Counted from the stretch's first letter, positions 7,629 through 17,061 are shown. The stretch is DNA of 64,000 nucleotides from JACVRW01 sp963846505 (GCA_963846505.1 CAWJWD010000004.1:62001-126000), one strand, 5' to 3'. Program-made: numbers and translations. The notes: generated by a model not told the origin, from the letters alone.

Positions 7629-7634
7629 TATCCT
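7629..7634 (+). promoter_or_regulatory. -10-like TATCCT, seven bases before the 7642 start
   Basis: The hexamer fits TANNNT. It overlaps the opposite-strand -10 of the MarR gene by five bases, next to an ATGCAT palindrome at the MarR start. Confidence 0.55.
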
Positions 7635-7635
7635 A
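7630..7635 (-). promoter_or_regulatory. -10-like TAGGAT, six bases before the MarR start
   Basis: The hexamer fits TANNNT on the minus strand. Its overlap with the plus-strand TATCCT means the two promoters cannot both be occupied at once. Confidence 0.55.
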
Positions 7636-7641
7636 TCCCGG

Positions 7642-8319
7642 GTGAGCGCTCACGGCCCGTCCGGCGGCGATCGCTATGAGCCGCTGCCGTCGATCCCCCA
7701 GTTGCCCCGCTACGTCTGGCAGCGGCTGCCCCGTCCCGCCCGCATCGCCGTGGCGCTGTCGCCGCTCGCGATCGTGGCGCTGATCGTGCTGCTGGCGCCC
7801 GGGATCGACAGCTCGAAGGACGAGCGCCGGCAGGCCGAGCAGCAGCGCCTCGAGCAGGCCCAGGCCGAGCGCGCACGGCAGCTGCGCGCCGAGCAGCGGC
7901 CGCGCTTCGTCCGCAGCGAGTCGGTCACGCCCGCAAGCGCCCCGGCCGCCGTCCGCGTGGCTGCGCGCCGCCGGCTGCTGTCGGGCGCGAGCACCGCGAT
8001 GCTCGCCGACGCCCGCGAGCGCGGCCTGCGCGGACCGATCAGGCGCGTCGAGTGCGAGCCGTTTCCCCGCACCACCGCCGTCAGCGGCGCCGAGGGTGAC
8101 CTGAGCCGGCGGATCGGACGCTACGAGTGCCTGGCCGTGACCGCCGACGTCGAGCGCACGGCGACGCAGGGCTCGGGCATCATCGGTCACCCCTATCGCC
8201 TGCAGATCGACTTCCAGACCGGCCGCTACGCGTTCTGCAAGGTCTCCGGGCGCGCAGGCGAGGGCTCGCTCGGTCGCTCGCTGCCGATCGGCGTCCCGCG
8301 CGCCTGCGGCGGCCGCTGA
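7642..8319 (+). CDS. single-pass membrane-anchored hypothetical protein
   Basis: The 225-residue product has a short cytoplasmic N-terminus, one membrane helix (about 36-54), a Gln/Glu/Arg-rich coiled coil (about 60-88) and an extracytoplasmic domain with three Cys. No family is recognised. GTG at 7642 is preferred over an in-frame ATG at 7615, which lies inside the divergent MarR coding region, because TATCCT sits seven bases before the GTG. It is probably controlled by the MarR regulator. Confidence 0.72.
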   Translation: MSAHGPSGGDRYEPLPSIPQLPRYVWQRLPRPARIAVALSPLAIVALIVLLAPGIDSSKDERRQAEQQRLEQAQAERARQLRAEQRPRFVRSESVTPASAPAAVRVAARRRLLSGASTAMLADARERGLRGPIRRVECEPFPRTTAVSGAEGDLSRRIGRYECLAVTADVERTATQGSGIIGHPYRLQIDFQTGRYAFCKVSGRAGEGSLGRSLPIGVPRACGGR

Positions 8320-8355
8320 GCCCAGGCGCTGCTCCGATCGTCCGTCGCCATCCGT

Positions 8356-8361
8356 AAGACT
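8356..8361 (+). promoter_or_regulatory. -10-like AAGACT (or TAAGAC one base earlier) before pdxH
   Basis: The element lies 7-8 bases before the ATG at 8369. It is a weaker TANNNT match than the others. Confidence 0.35.
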
Positions 8362-8368
8362 GATCGAG

Positions 8369-8974
8369 ATGCCCGAGCCGCTGCACGCCTCCGACCTCGA
8401 TCCCGATCCGCGCGCCCAGTTCGGCGCCTGGTTCGACGCAGCCAGAGCAGCCGAGATCTTCGAGCCCGAGGCGATGGCGCTGGCGACCGCGACCCCCGCC
8501 GCAGCGCCCTCGCTGCGCATGGTGCTGTTGAAGGCCTACGACGAGCGCGGCTTCACCTTCTTTACGAACTACGCCAGCCGCAAGGGCAGCGAGTTGGACG
8601 CCAATCCGCAGGCGGCGCTGCTGCTGCACTGGAAGGAGCTCGGCCGCCAGATCAGGATCGAGGGCACCGTCGAGCGCGTGGATCGCGCCGAGACCGAGGG
8701 CTACGCCCGCTCGCGCTCGCGCGGCAGCCAGCTGAGCGCGCTTGCCTCTCCCCAGAGCCAGCCGATCCCCGACCGCGCCTGGCTCGAGCAGCGCGTCGCC
8801 GAGCTCGAGCGCGACGCACCCGAGCAACTGCCGGTCGGCGAGAGCTGGGGCGGCTTCCGGGTCGTGCCGCAGCGCTACGAGTTCTGGCAGCACGGCGGCG
8901 ACCGCTTGCACGACCGCTTCGCCTACGAGCGCTCGGACGGCGCCGGCTGGACGATTCAGCGTCTCGCGCCCTGA
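8369..8974 (+). CDS. pdxH: pyridoxamine 5'-phosphate oxidase
   Basis: The 201-residue product has the full-length PdxH pattern. There is an N-terminal DPxxQFxxWFxxA segment, the FMN-binding block RMVLLKAYDERGFTFFTNY (about 51-69) followed by SRKG, and the C-terminal WGGFRVVPQRYEFWQ plus a DR-F-Y terminus. It oxidises pyridoxine or pyridoxamine 5'-phosphate to pyridoxal 5'-phosphate using FMN and O2. PLP users in the window include yggS. Confidence 0.95.
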   Translation: MPEPLHASDLDPDPRAQFGAWFDAARAAEIFEPEAMALATATPAAAPSLRMVLLKAYDERGFTFFTNYASRKGSELDANPQAALLLHWKELGRQIRIEGTVERVDRAETEGYARSRSRGSQLSALASPQSQPIPDRAWLEQRVAELERDAPEQLPVGESWGGFRVVPQRYEFWQHGGDRLHDRFAYERSDGAGWTIQRLAP

Positions 8975-8987
8975 GCGACGCAGTCGC

Positions 8988-9956
8988 TCAGCCGTCCGGA
9001 TACGGCTGGATCGGCACGCCGTGGTCGTGCTCGCGCATGCCGAGCTCGTAGGCAGCGCCGCCCGTCACCGTCAGCTCCTGCGCAGGCCGACCGTCGCGCT
9101 CGACCCGCAAGCGCATGTCCGCCACCGAGCAGTTGACGGTGTGGTGCTCGGGTCCGTCCGGGTCCGCGTAGACCCAGCCGACGAAGTCCTTCGGCGCCGC
9201 CGAGACCTCCCCCCGCACGCGCACGCCCTTGCCCGCGACGGTGAAGTCGCAGCGACGCGGCGTCTCGTGCACCTCGCTGCGCTTGCCGGGACCGCCGAGC
9301 GCCAGCCGTTCGCCGCCGAGCCCGAGCGCGCCGCTCGCGACCCAGGGCGTCGTCAGCGGACCGAGCTTGACCTTGCCGAGCGCGAGGTCGAGCCAGTCGC
9401 CCGCGGACGTCAGGCCGTGCAGCCAGATCCAGCGCTCGGCGTGCTGGGTGCCCCAGTTGTGGCCGACCATCCCGCGCCAGCCCTCGACCTCCAGCTCGCG
9501 CTCCCCCACGCGCACCCGCCCGGAGAAGGTCGCCGCCGGCCGCGAGCTGAGCAGCTTGGTGCGCGGCAGCGGCGCACGGTACATCCAGTCGCGCGGAAGG
9601 TGAAACAGCGGCGGTTCGGCGCTCGCGAAGCGCAGGTCCCAGCCGGCGTCCTCGACCTCGCCGCGGGCGACGCCGTCGCCCAGCACGGCCTCCCCCACCC
9701 GGATCCAGTCGCCGCCGCCGGCGGTCGGGCGGGGCACGGTCAGCTTGCGTGCCTGCGGCCCCTCGGCAGCGGCGTCGAAGAGCGTGAACCAGAGCGAGCC
9801 CGTGGGCGTCGCGTCCGGACGCTTGTGGACCGTGTAGCGGATCCAGACTCCGAGCGGCTGCTCCGGATGGCAGGCCTTGAGGTAGAAGCTCTCGTAGTGG
9901 CCGGCCGAGAGCGGCAGCTGTGCGAAGCGAGCCTCGGTGGGGTGCGGTGCGGCCAC
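8988..9956 (-). CDS. AttH/CrtC-like lipocalin-type protein
   Basis: The 322-residue product is beta-rich, with the signature MVGHNWGTQHAERWIWLHG (about 156-174). This resembles the AttH and carotenoid 1,2-hydratase (hydroxyneurosporene synthase) superfamily of tandem lipocalin-like domains. Members act on hydrophobic substrates such as carotenoids or lipids. No carotenoid genes are nearby, so I give only the superfamily. GTG at 9956 has TAGGGT nine bases upstream. The stop lies 13 bases from the converging pdxH stop. Confidence 0.7.
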   Translation of the reverse strand: MAAPHPTEARFAQLPLSAGHYESFYLKACHPEQPLGVWIRYTVHKRPDATPTGSLWFTLFDAAAEGPQARKLTVPRPTAGGGDWIRVGEAVLGDGVARGEVEDAGWDLRFASAEPPLFHLPRDWMYRAPLPRTKLLSSRPAATFSGRVRVGERELEVEGWRGMVGHNWGTQHAERWIWLHGLTSAGDWLDLALGKVKLGPLTTPWVASGALGLGGERLALGGPGKRSEVHETPRRCDFTVAGKGVRVRGEVSAAPKDFVGWVYADPDGPEHHTVNCSVADMRLRVERDGRPAQELTVTGGAAYELGMREHDHGVPIQPYPDG

Positions 9957-9965
9957 GCCACGCGC

Positions 9966-9971
9966 ACCCTA
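9966..9971 (-). promoter_or_regulatory. -10-like TAGGGT, nine bases before the 9956 start
   Basis: The hexamer fits TANNNT for the AttH-like gene. The divergent dehydrogenase starts at 9997. Confidence 0.4.
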
Positions 9972-9996
9972 GCTCCGACTGCTACAACCTTGCGCC

Positions 9997-10686
9997 ATGT
10001 CCGACGGTCCCGTGATGGTCATCACCGGCGCGAGCAGCGGCATCGGCGAGGCGACCGCCCTGCGCGCCGCCGAGTTCGACTACCGCCTCGTGCTCGCCGC
10101 GCGCTCGGAGGAGCGGCTGCAGGCGCTGGCCGCGCAGCTGGGCACCGACCGCGCCGTCGCCGTGCGCTGCGACGTCACCAGCTGGGAGGACCAGCAAGCG
10201 CTGGTGCAGACGGCGCTCGACCGCTTCGGCGCGCTCGACGTCTTCTTCGCCAACGCCGGCTTCGGCGCCAAGCGCGGCTTCCTCGAGGAGTCGGTCGAGC
10301 ACTGGAAGGCGATGATCGACACCAACGTCTACGGCTGCGCGCTCTCGATCCGCGCGGCGCTGGCGCAGTTTCGCGAGCAGGACAGCGGCCACATGCTGCT
10401 CACGAGCTCGGTCGCGGGCCGGCGCAGCCTGCCGGGCTCGCTCTACTCGGCGACGAAGTTCGCCGTCACCGCCATGGGCCAGGCGCTGCGGGCCGAGGTC
10501 GCCGAGACGCCGATCAAGGTCACGCTGATCGAGCCGGGCATGACCGACACGCCCTTCTTCGAGAACAAGCCCAGCCAGGCGCTGGAGGCGGATGACATCG
10601 CCCGTGCGGTGATGTTCGCGCTCACCCAGCCCCCCCACGTCGACGTCAACGAGATCCTCGTCCGTCCGGTCAACCAGGCCGGCTAG
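9997..10686 (+). CDS. short-chain dehydrogenase/reductase
   Basis: The 229-residue product is a classical SDR. It has the dinucleotide loop TGASSGIG (about 10-17), the NAG motif in FFANAGFG and the catalytic Ser and YxxxK in SSVAGR...YSATK (Tyr about 150). It would oxidise or reduce an alcohol/ketone with NAD(P). The substrate is not deducible. CTACAACCTT precedes the ATG by a few bases but matches the -10 pattern only poorly. Confidence 0.88.
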   Translation: MSDGPVMVITGASSGIGEATALRAAEFDYRLVLAARSEERLQALAAQLGTDRAVAVRCDVTSWEDQQALVQTALDRFGALDVFFANAGFGAKRGFLEESVEHWKAMIDTNVYGCALSIRAALAQFREQDSGHMLLTSSVAGRRSLPGSLYSATKFAVTAMGQALRAEVAETPIKVTLIEPGMTDTPFFENKPSQALEADDIARAVMFALTQPPHVDVNEILVRPVNQAG

Positions 10687-10729
10687 CGTCCGCCGAACAC
10701 GCGTTCGCTTTTCCAGCCGAGCGAGGGCG

Positions 10730-10735
10730 TACCCT
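10730..10735 (+). promoter_or_regulatory. -10-like TACCCT, eight bases before dinB
   Basis: The hexamer fits TANNNT ahead of the GTG at 10744. No LexA-type (SOS) box was recognised around it. Confidence 0.45.
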
Positions 10736-10743
10736 GCCTGGCG

Positions 10744-11805
10744 GTGGAGCGAGTCATCGCGCACGTCGACATGGATGCGTTCTACGTGTCCGTCGAACTG
10801 GGCCGGCGCCCCGAGCTGCGCGGCCTGCCCGTCGTCGTGGCGGGCAGCGGACCGCGGGCGGTCGTCACGACGGCGAGCTACGAGGCGCGCAAGTTCGGCG
10901 TCTTCTCGGCGACGCCGGCCGAGCGCGCGCGGCGGCTGTGCCCCGACGCGGTCTTCCTGACGCCGGACTTCGAGCACTATCGGGCGCGCTCGCGCGAGGT
11001 GATGGAGGTGCTGCGCGCCCAGGTCGACCGCGTCGAGGTGATGGGCTTGGACGAGGCCTATCTCGACCTCAGCGACCTCGACCGCCATCGCAGCGCCGCG
11101 CGGCGCGTCAAGGCGTCCGTGCACCAAGCGACCGGGTTGAACTGCTCGATCGGGATCGGGCCGAGCAAGCTGGTGGCGAAGGTCGCCTCGGACGCCGAGA
11201 AGCCGGACGGCTTCGTCGAACTCACTCGCGAGCAGGCCTGCGAGCGCTTCGCCCAGGCATCCCCCGGCCTGATCCCCGGCATCGGCCCCAAGAGCGTCGA
11301 GCGCCTGCAGCGCGCGGGGATCACCACCCTGGCGGCGCTGGCGGGAACCGAGGACGAGCGCCTGCGCGAGCTGTTCGGCCCGCGCCTGGGTCCGCACCTG
11401 GCGACGCTGGCGCGCTTCGAGGACGAGCGACCGGTCGTGACCGTGCGCCCGACGAAGTCCGAATCGCGCGAGACGACCTTCGACTACGACCTGCGCGGCC
11501 TGGAGGCGCTCGAGCCCGTGCTGGAGCGGCTGACGGCCGAGCTCTGCCAGACACTGGCGCGCTCCGAGCACCGTGGCCGCACGATCGGGATCAAGCTGCG
11601 CTTCGACGACTTCTCGACCGTCACCCGGGCGCGCAGCCTGCAGGTCCCGGTCAACGACGCCGAGACGGTGCTGAACGTCGCGCGCGAGCTGCTGCGCCGG
11701 CTCGATCCACGCCGGCCGGTGCGCCTGCTGGGCGTGCGCGTCGCCGGTCTCGACGAGGCGGCCGCCGCCGCGGCGGCGGAGGATCAGCTCAGCCTCGCCC
11801 TCTGA
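10744..11805 (+). CDS. dinB: DNA polymerase IV (Y-family translesion polymerase)
   Basis: The 353-residue product begins with HVDMDAFYVSVE (first catalytic Asp). It has the second acidic motif MGLDEAYLDLSD (about 101-112), the thumb segment NCSIGIGPSKLVAKVASD, a helix-hairpin-helix (PGIGPKSVERLQ) and the little-finger domain. It copies damaged DNA with low fidelity. No canonical QLxLF beta-clamp motif is seen; the C-terminal DQLSLAL could be a variant. The GTG start is placed by TACCCT upstream. Confidence 0.92.
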   Translation: MERVIAHVDMDAFYVSVELGRRPELRGLPVVVAGSGPRAVVTTASYEARKFGVFSATPAERARRLCPDAVFLTPDFEHYRARSREVMEVLRAQVDRVEVMGLDEAYLDLSDLDRHRSAARRVKASVHQATGLNCSIGIGPSKLVAKVASDAEKPDGFVELTREQACERFAQASPGLIPGIGPKSVERLQRAGITTLAALAGTEDERLRELFGPRLGPHLATLARFEDERPVVTVRPTKSESRETTFDYDLRGLEALEPVLERLTAELCQTLARSEHRGRTIGIKLRFDDFSTVTRARSLQVPVNDAETVLNVARELLRRLDPRRPVRLLGVRVAGLDEAAAAAAAEDQLSLAL

Positions 11806-11872
11806 GGATCGGAAACGCGGTTCGAACTTCACCTGCGCTTCGCAAAACCGCTGGTACTTTTCGAGGGAAGCA

Positions 11873-13305
11873 GTGGCAAGCGATCGCCTGACCGGACTTG
11901 ACGCGTCGTTCCTCCATCTGGAGGACGGGGCGGCGCACATGCATGTGGCGTCGGTGATGCTGTTCGAGGGGCCGCCGCCGCCCTACGAGGAGTTCGTCGC
12001 AGCGATCGAGCGACGGCTCTCGCTGGTGCCGCGCTACCGCCAGCGGCTGGCGTTCGTGCCGCTCGGCCAGGGCCGGCCGAAGTGGGTCGACGACCCGCAC
12101 CTCAACCTCCGCTACCACGTGCGCAGCACGGCGCTGCCGTCGCCGGGCAGCGAGGACCAGCTGCGCGACCTCGCCGGGCGCGTGTTCTCGCAGCAGCTCG
12201 ACCGCGACAAGCCGCTCTGGGAGCTGTGGCTGGTCGAGGGCGTCGAGGGCAACCGCTTCGCGCTGCTGGCCAAGACCCACCACGCGCTCGTCGACGGCAT
12301 CTCGGGCATCGACATCGTCTCGGTGCTGTTCGACACCTCGCCCCAGCCGGCCACGCCGCCGGCGGCCGGGCGAGCGCTGGCTGCCGCGCCCCCTCCCCAC
12401 TTCGCGCCCAGCTGTTCGGCGAGGCGCTGCTCGAGCGGGCCACGATCCCCGGCGAGGTCTCGCGCTCGCTGCGCGCGCTCGTGCGTGCCCCGCGACGCGT
12501 CGCCGGCGCGGCTCGCGACGCGGCCGTCGGCGTCGGCGCGATGGCCTGGGCCGGCCTCAACCCGGCCCCGGCGACCCCGTACAACCATCCGATCGGCCCG
12601 CATCGGCGCTTCACCTGGGTGCGCGCCAACCTCGCCGACGTCAAGGCGATCAAGGACGAGCTCGGCGGGACCGTCAACGACGTCGTGCTGAGCGTCGTGG
12701 CCGGTGCGCTCGGCAAGCACCTGCGCGGCCGCGGCCACGCCACCGAGGGCCTGGAGCTGAAGGCGATGATCCCGGTCAGCGTGCGCTCGGACCTCGAGCG
12801 CGGCGACCTCGGCAACCGCGTCGCGGCGATGATGGCGCCGCTGCCGGTCTGGTGCCAGGAGCCGGCCGCGCGGCTGGACATCGTGCGCGAGGAGCTCAAG
12901 GACCTCAAGGACGGCTCGCAGGCCGTCGGCGCCGAGGTGCTCACCGAGCTGACGGGCTTCGCCCCGCCCACGATCATGGGCCAGGCGGCGCGGCTGTCCT
13001 CGCGCCAGCGCTTCTTCAACCTCGTCGTGACCAACGTGCCGGGACCGCAGTTCCCGCTCTACCTGCTCGGCCGGCGCATGCTCGACCCGTTCCCGATGGT
13101 GCCGCTGGCCAAGAACCAGGGCCTGGGCGTGGCGCTGCTGTCGTACGACGGGCGCATCAACTTCGGCCTCGTCGGCGACTACGACCTGCTCTGGGACCTC
13201 GACGACTTCGCCCGCGACGTCCAGGAGGCGCTGTCCGAGCTGGCGGCCGTCGCCGGCGTCACCCTCAGCGAACCGGTCGAGCGGCCAATCGAGGCGCACG
13301 CGTGA
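11873..13305 (+). CDS. wax ester synthase/diacylglycerol acyltransferase (WS/DGAT), frameshifted
   Basis: Read across a break at about 12360-12410, this encodes roughly 477 residues. The first part has the N-terminal LDASFLHLE block and the catalytic HHALVDG (His136, His137, Asp141). The second frame has GTVNDVVLSVVAGAL, the NRV...AMM segment and LVVTNVPGP, all typical of the WES acyltransferase family. These enzymes esterify acyl-CoA to long alcohols or diacylglycerol for storage lipid. The start is GTG after GAGGGA. The last bases overlap the next start as GTGA. Whether the break is real or an error cannot be told here; error is likelier given the window-wide pattern. Confidence 0.85.
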
Positions 13306-13754
13306 GCGAACGCGTGATCACGAGCGCGCGCAAGCTCGGACTCGACGTCCAGGTGCAGCGGCTGGCTGCCTCGACGCGCACGGTCGCCGACGCGGCCGTC
13401 GCGGTCGGCTGCGACGAGGCCGAGATCGCCAAGTCGATCGTGTTCGTCTGCGACGGCGACCCGGTCGTCTGCGTCGCGTCGGGCAAGCACCGCATCGACG
13501 TCGAGAAGCTCGCCGACACGCTCGACTGCGCCGAGGTGCGTCAGGCGACCGCCGACGAGGTGCGCGCCGCCACCGGCTACGCGATCGGCGGGGTGCCGCC
13601 CTGCGGCCACGACGTGCCGGTGATCTTCGACCAGGCGCTGCTCGAGCATGCGCGCGTCTGGGCCGCCGCCGGCGACTCGCACAGCCTGTTCGAGGTCGAC
13701 CCGCGCGCGCTGGCGAGCTGCGTGCACGCGCAGGTCGCCGCGATCGGCGAATAG
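13302..13754 (+). CDS. YbaK/EbsC-type aminoacyl-tRNA deacylase
   Basis: The 150-residue product is a free-standing YbaK domain. Visible hallmarks are IAKSIVFVCDGDPVVCVASGKHRID (about 44-69; binding Lys in AKS), the strand-turn YAIGGVPPCGH and a late DSHSLFEVDP. Such proteins hydrolyse mischarged tRNA, for example Cys-tRNA(Pro). The ProS encoded at 28.3-30.0 kb carries a related inserted editing domain. The GTG start overlaps the preceding stop (GTGA), so it is probably co-translated with the WS/DGAT gene. Confidence 0.9.
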   Translation: MSERVITSARKLGLDVQVQRLAASTRTVADAAVAVGCDEAEIAKSIVFVCDGDPVVCVASGKHRIDVEKLADTLDCAEVRQATADEVRAATGYAIGGVPPCGHDVPVIFDQALLEHARVWAAAGDSHSLFEVDPRALASCVHAQVAAIGE

Positions 13755-13794
13755 CCGGCCGAGCCGTCCGCCGGCGCCGCGCTGCGGCCTCGCG

Positions 13795-15543
13795 TCAGCG
13801 CGACGCCCGCTGGGCGATCGCCCAGCCGCGCTGCAGCGCCCGCGCCCCGAGCGAGATCGCGAAGCCGAGCAGCGGCCAGATCGGCCAGAAGTAGCCGGCG
13901 CCGGCCGCCACCCAGAGCGCGATCAGCGCCAGCTCGACGATCGACGTAGCAACCGGCGAGCCAGCGCAGCCAGCGGCCCGATTCGGCTGCCTTCGCGGCC
14001 TGGACGCGGTCGGATGCGTCCTCGTCCAGGCTCGACGCGCGCAGCGGCGCCAGGCTCCAGACCGACCAGGCGTCCAGCCCCGCGACCAGGGCGATGCCGA
14101 TCAGCGGCCACACGAACCAGACCGAGTCCGGAGCGCCCGTCAGCGCCCACAACAGCACCAGCAGGGCGCCGAGCGCACCCCAGATGCCCATCCGCACCCA
14201 CAGCAGCCGCAGGCGCCGGTGCTGGCGGCGCTCGGCCTCCTCGTCGGGCAGCACGCGCGGCCCGGTCTGGGGCTGCGGCAGCTGGTCGGCCACGGTGGCG
14301 TCGAGCGGGATGCGCGCAAGCACGTTCGTGCCCACGCCGACGGGGCTGTTGACGCCGATCGTGCCCTCGAGCGCGCCGACGCGGTCGCGCAGCCCCTGCA
14401 GGCCCGAGCCGCCGTCGAGCTCGACGCCGCCGACGCCGTCGTCGCGCACCTCGACTCGCAGCGCGTCGCCCTCGACGCGCACGCTGACCTCGGCGGCGGT
14501 CGCCTGGGCGTGCTTGCCGATGTTCGCCAGGCACTCCGAGACGACGAAGTAGGCGGCTGCCTCGACCGCGTCGGGCAGCCGTTCGCCGGGCTTGTCCACG
14601 ACCGTCACCGGGACCGTGGCACGACCCGCGAGGTCGTCGAGCGCGGCCCCCAGGCCGCGGTTGGTGAGGATCGCGGGATGGATGCCGCGCGCGAGGTCGC
14701 GGAGCTCGGTCAAGGCCAGCCCCGCCTCCTCCCCGGCTTGGCGCACCAGCTCGGCGGCGCCCTCGTCGCCCTTGGCGGCGCGCTGCTCGGCCATCCGCAG
14801 CGTCAGCGCCAGCGCGACCAGCCGTTGCTGGGCGCCGTCGTGCAGGTCGCGCTCGAGCCGGCGGCGCTCGGCGTCCGCCGCCGCGATCACGCGCGCGCGG
14901 GCGTCGCGCAGCTCGGTGACCTCGGCCGTCAGCTCCGGATCCTCGTTCGAGCCCAGCAGCTGGACGCCGAACGAGCCGGCACAGCTTCCCGAGCTCGTTG
15001 AGCGCCGGGATGCCGGCCAGCAGCAGCAGCGCCCCGGCGGGCACGCCCCAGGACGCAGCCGGGGTAGTCGCCGAAGAAGCCGAGCTCGTCGGACCAGTCG
15101 CCGGGTGCCCACGCGTAGGCGGGCAGGAGCAGCATGCCGAGGCCCCAGGTCAGCACCGCGAGCGCGAGCGCGAACGTGACGATGCCGATCGGCAGGCGCA
15201 GGCCGAGGAAGGCGAGGTCCTTCCAGGTCGCCGGGTCGGCGCTGTAGGCGCGCAGCCGCTCCCACCAGTTCGCCCGCGCCGGCACGGCGCGATAGGGCGA
15301 GCGCACGGGCATGTCGAGCAAGCTCTCGATCAGGCGCCGCTCGCCGGCCGCCAGCCAGCGCCAGGCGAACAGCATCCCGACCAGGATCGGGATCCCGACC
15401 AGGGTGATCACGGTGCTGGTGCCGAACGAGATGCCGACGACCAGGAAGACGAACTCGGCCAGCCCGATCGGGAACGCGAGCAGCAGGTAGAGGATGCGCG
15501 CATAGGTGCGCGGCGCGCGGATGTCTCGCAGCAGCCTGCTCAT
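13795..15543 (-). CDS. NarL-type sensor histidine kinase, frameshifted
   Basis: Reconstructed over breaks near 15050, 14980 and 13960, this is about 580 residues. An N-terminal multi-helix 'putative sensor' region is followed by the HisKA_3 dimerisation helix (ERRRLERDLHDGAQQRLVAL, phospho-acceptor His in DLHDG). A HATPase domain (NIGKHAQA, DDGVGG, GLQGLRDRV) comes next, then an unusual C-terminal pair of membrane helices. The kinase class normally pairs with LuxR/NarL response regulators. No regulator gene lies alongside. The ATG at 15543 begins MSRLLRD and the stop is TGA at 13795-13797. Confidence 0.8.
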
Positions 15544-15616
15544 CGTGTCGAGAGCGTACGCCTGGCACAGGGCGCCAGCCGCGGGGCAGGCCCGCCTCCG
15601 CCGGTGCGGATAGCCG

Positions 15617-15622
15617 TACCCT
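15617..15622 (+). promoter_or_regulatory. -10-like TACCCT, six bases before the 15629 start
   Basis: The hexamer fits TANNNT, and the GTG follows directly after GCGGGG. Confidence 0.45.
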
Positions 15623-15628
15623 GCGGGG

Positions 15629-16450
15629 GTGCGCGCGCTGCTGCTGACCGCCCTCGCACTTGCGACCTGCTCGACCGCGCCCGCCCCGGCTCGCGCCGAG
15701 GAGCGTCCCACGCGACCGACTCGCGCACGCGAGCGAGACCACGCCCGCCTGGCCCACGCGCGCCACGGTACGGGCGGTGCGTCGCTACGTCGCCGCCCGG
15801 CACGCCCGGGTCTCGCTCGCGCTGCGCGACACCCGCGGTCACGCCTACGGCCTCGACGCCGACGGGGTCTACGGCTCCGCCAGCGTCGTCAAGGCGATGC
15901 TGCTCGTCGCCTACCTGCGGACCATCGCTCCATGCGCGCCGACCCCGGCCGAGCGGGCGCTGCTGCGGCCGATGATCGTGCACTCGAGCAACCGCGCCGC
16001 GACCAGCGTCTTCACACGGCTCGGCAGCCTGCCGCTGCTGGCGCTCGCCCAGCGGGTCGGGCATGCGCCAGTTCGCGGTCGCGGGCTCGTGGTCCTCGGC
16101 CCAGATCTCCGCGGCCGACCAGGTGCGCTTCTTCGCCCGGCTGGACGGCCACGTCCCCCGCTCCACGCGTGCCTACGCCCGCCGCCTGCTGTCCTCGATC
16201 GTCGTGCGCCAGCGCTGGGGCTTCTCTCGCTACGCCGCGGCGGCAGGCTTCGAGAGCTACTTCAAGGGCGGCTGGCGGCGCACGCCGACGGGCTACCTCG
16301 TGCACGAGGTAGCCCGGTTCGAACGCGGTCGGCGAACGCGTGACGCTGGCGGTGCTCAGCGACGGCAACCCCTCGTACGCCTACGGCGCCGCGACGCTGC
16401 GCGGCGTCGCCGAGCGGATCTTCGGTCCGGCCCCGCCGACGCGCTTCCCC
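15629..16450 (+). CDS. secreted class-A beta-lactamase-like serine hydrolase, frameshifted
   Basis: A signal peptide (MRALLLTALALATCSTAPAP) leads into a penicillin-binding fold that must be read across breaks near 15705, 16060 and 16318. Catalytic landmarks are SVVK (SxxK), SSN in VHSSNRAA (SxN) and KGG in YFKGGW (KTG equivalent). It ends with LSDGNPSYAYG...AERIFG. This matches serine hydrolases acting on beta-lactams or peptidoglycan. The reading frame of the last part runs without a stop into the dipeptidase domain that follows, so 16450 is a domain boundary rather than a proven gene end. Confidence 0.7.
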
Positions 16451-17061
16451 GTGCCGTCGCGAACCACGCCGGAGCGCGAGGGCGGCGGACCGCGGCACCG
16501 TCGCGCCGGGCTCGTCGACGTGCACCGCTACGCACCGATGATCTCGCTCGACGTGCGCTACGCCGGGAAGGACAACCTCACCGGCGAGCCGCTGCCCGGC
16601 TACTGCCGCGGGTGGGCGTTGCTGCTCGACCCCGTGGCTCGAGACCTCGCACGCGTCCAGCGACGGCTGCGGCGCAACGGTCGCAGCCTGCTCGTCTTCG
16701 ACGCCTACAGGCCCGTCCGGGCGACGCGGGCGCTGGTGCGCTGGGCCCGCGAGAGCGGCCGTCCCGAGCTCGTGGGCACCTACATCGCCTCGCGCAGCCG
16801 CCACAACCAGGGGATCGCGGTGGACCTCACGCTCGTGCGCGCACGTGACGGACGCCAGCTGCGCATGGGCAGCGGCTATGACGACCTGAGCGCACGCGCC
16901 CACACCTTCGAGGCCCGCGGCCGTCTTCTGCGCAACCGCTTGGCGCTGCGCGACGCGATGCAGCGCTTCGGCTTCGCGCCGTACGAGCGGCGAGTGGTGG
17001 CACTTCGAGCACCGCGACGGCGAGCGGCCCGCCGCTCGACATCCCGCTCGGCTGCGGCTGA
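16451..17061 (+). CDS. VanX-type D-alanyl-D-alanine dipeptidase domain, frameshifted at its end
   Basis: This part shows the M15D zinc-peptidase pattern. It has DVRYAGKDNLTG, VFDAYRP (about 16696-16716), the zinc motif SRHNQGIAVDLTL and MGSGYDDLS. A further EWWHFEH zinc/catalytic segment is reached only after a break near 16990. These enzymes cleave D-Ala-D-Ala or related dipeptides. Possible separate starts are GTG at 16451 or 16520, but neither has a signal peptide. It may therefore be the C-terminal half of a fusion with the upstream serine hydrolase. A TGA at 17059-17061 is a plausible end after correction. Confidence 0.72.

Noticed and set aside
9980..9996. Leaderless -10 before the short-chain dehydrogenase (TACAAC).
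   Set aside because: The hexamer lacks the final T of TANNNT and is a much poorer match than the other sites.
11873..13305. Genuine pseudogene decay of the WS/DGAT gene and others.
   Set aside because: The same kind of single-base break affects essential genes (proS, rpsB, tsf, lspA), and protein conservation continues on both sides. Sequence error is the simpler explanation.
13302..13754. Proline-tRNA editing partner operon with ProS.
   Set aside because: The YbaK-like gene is 15 kb from proS and coupled to the WS/DGAT gene, so no operon link exists.
16451..17061. Vancomycin-resistance cassette because of the VanX-type domain.
   Set aside because: No VanA/VanH-type ligase or dehydrogenase and no VanRS-type pair is next to it. 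M15D dipeptidases are common in cell-wall turnover.
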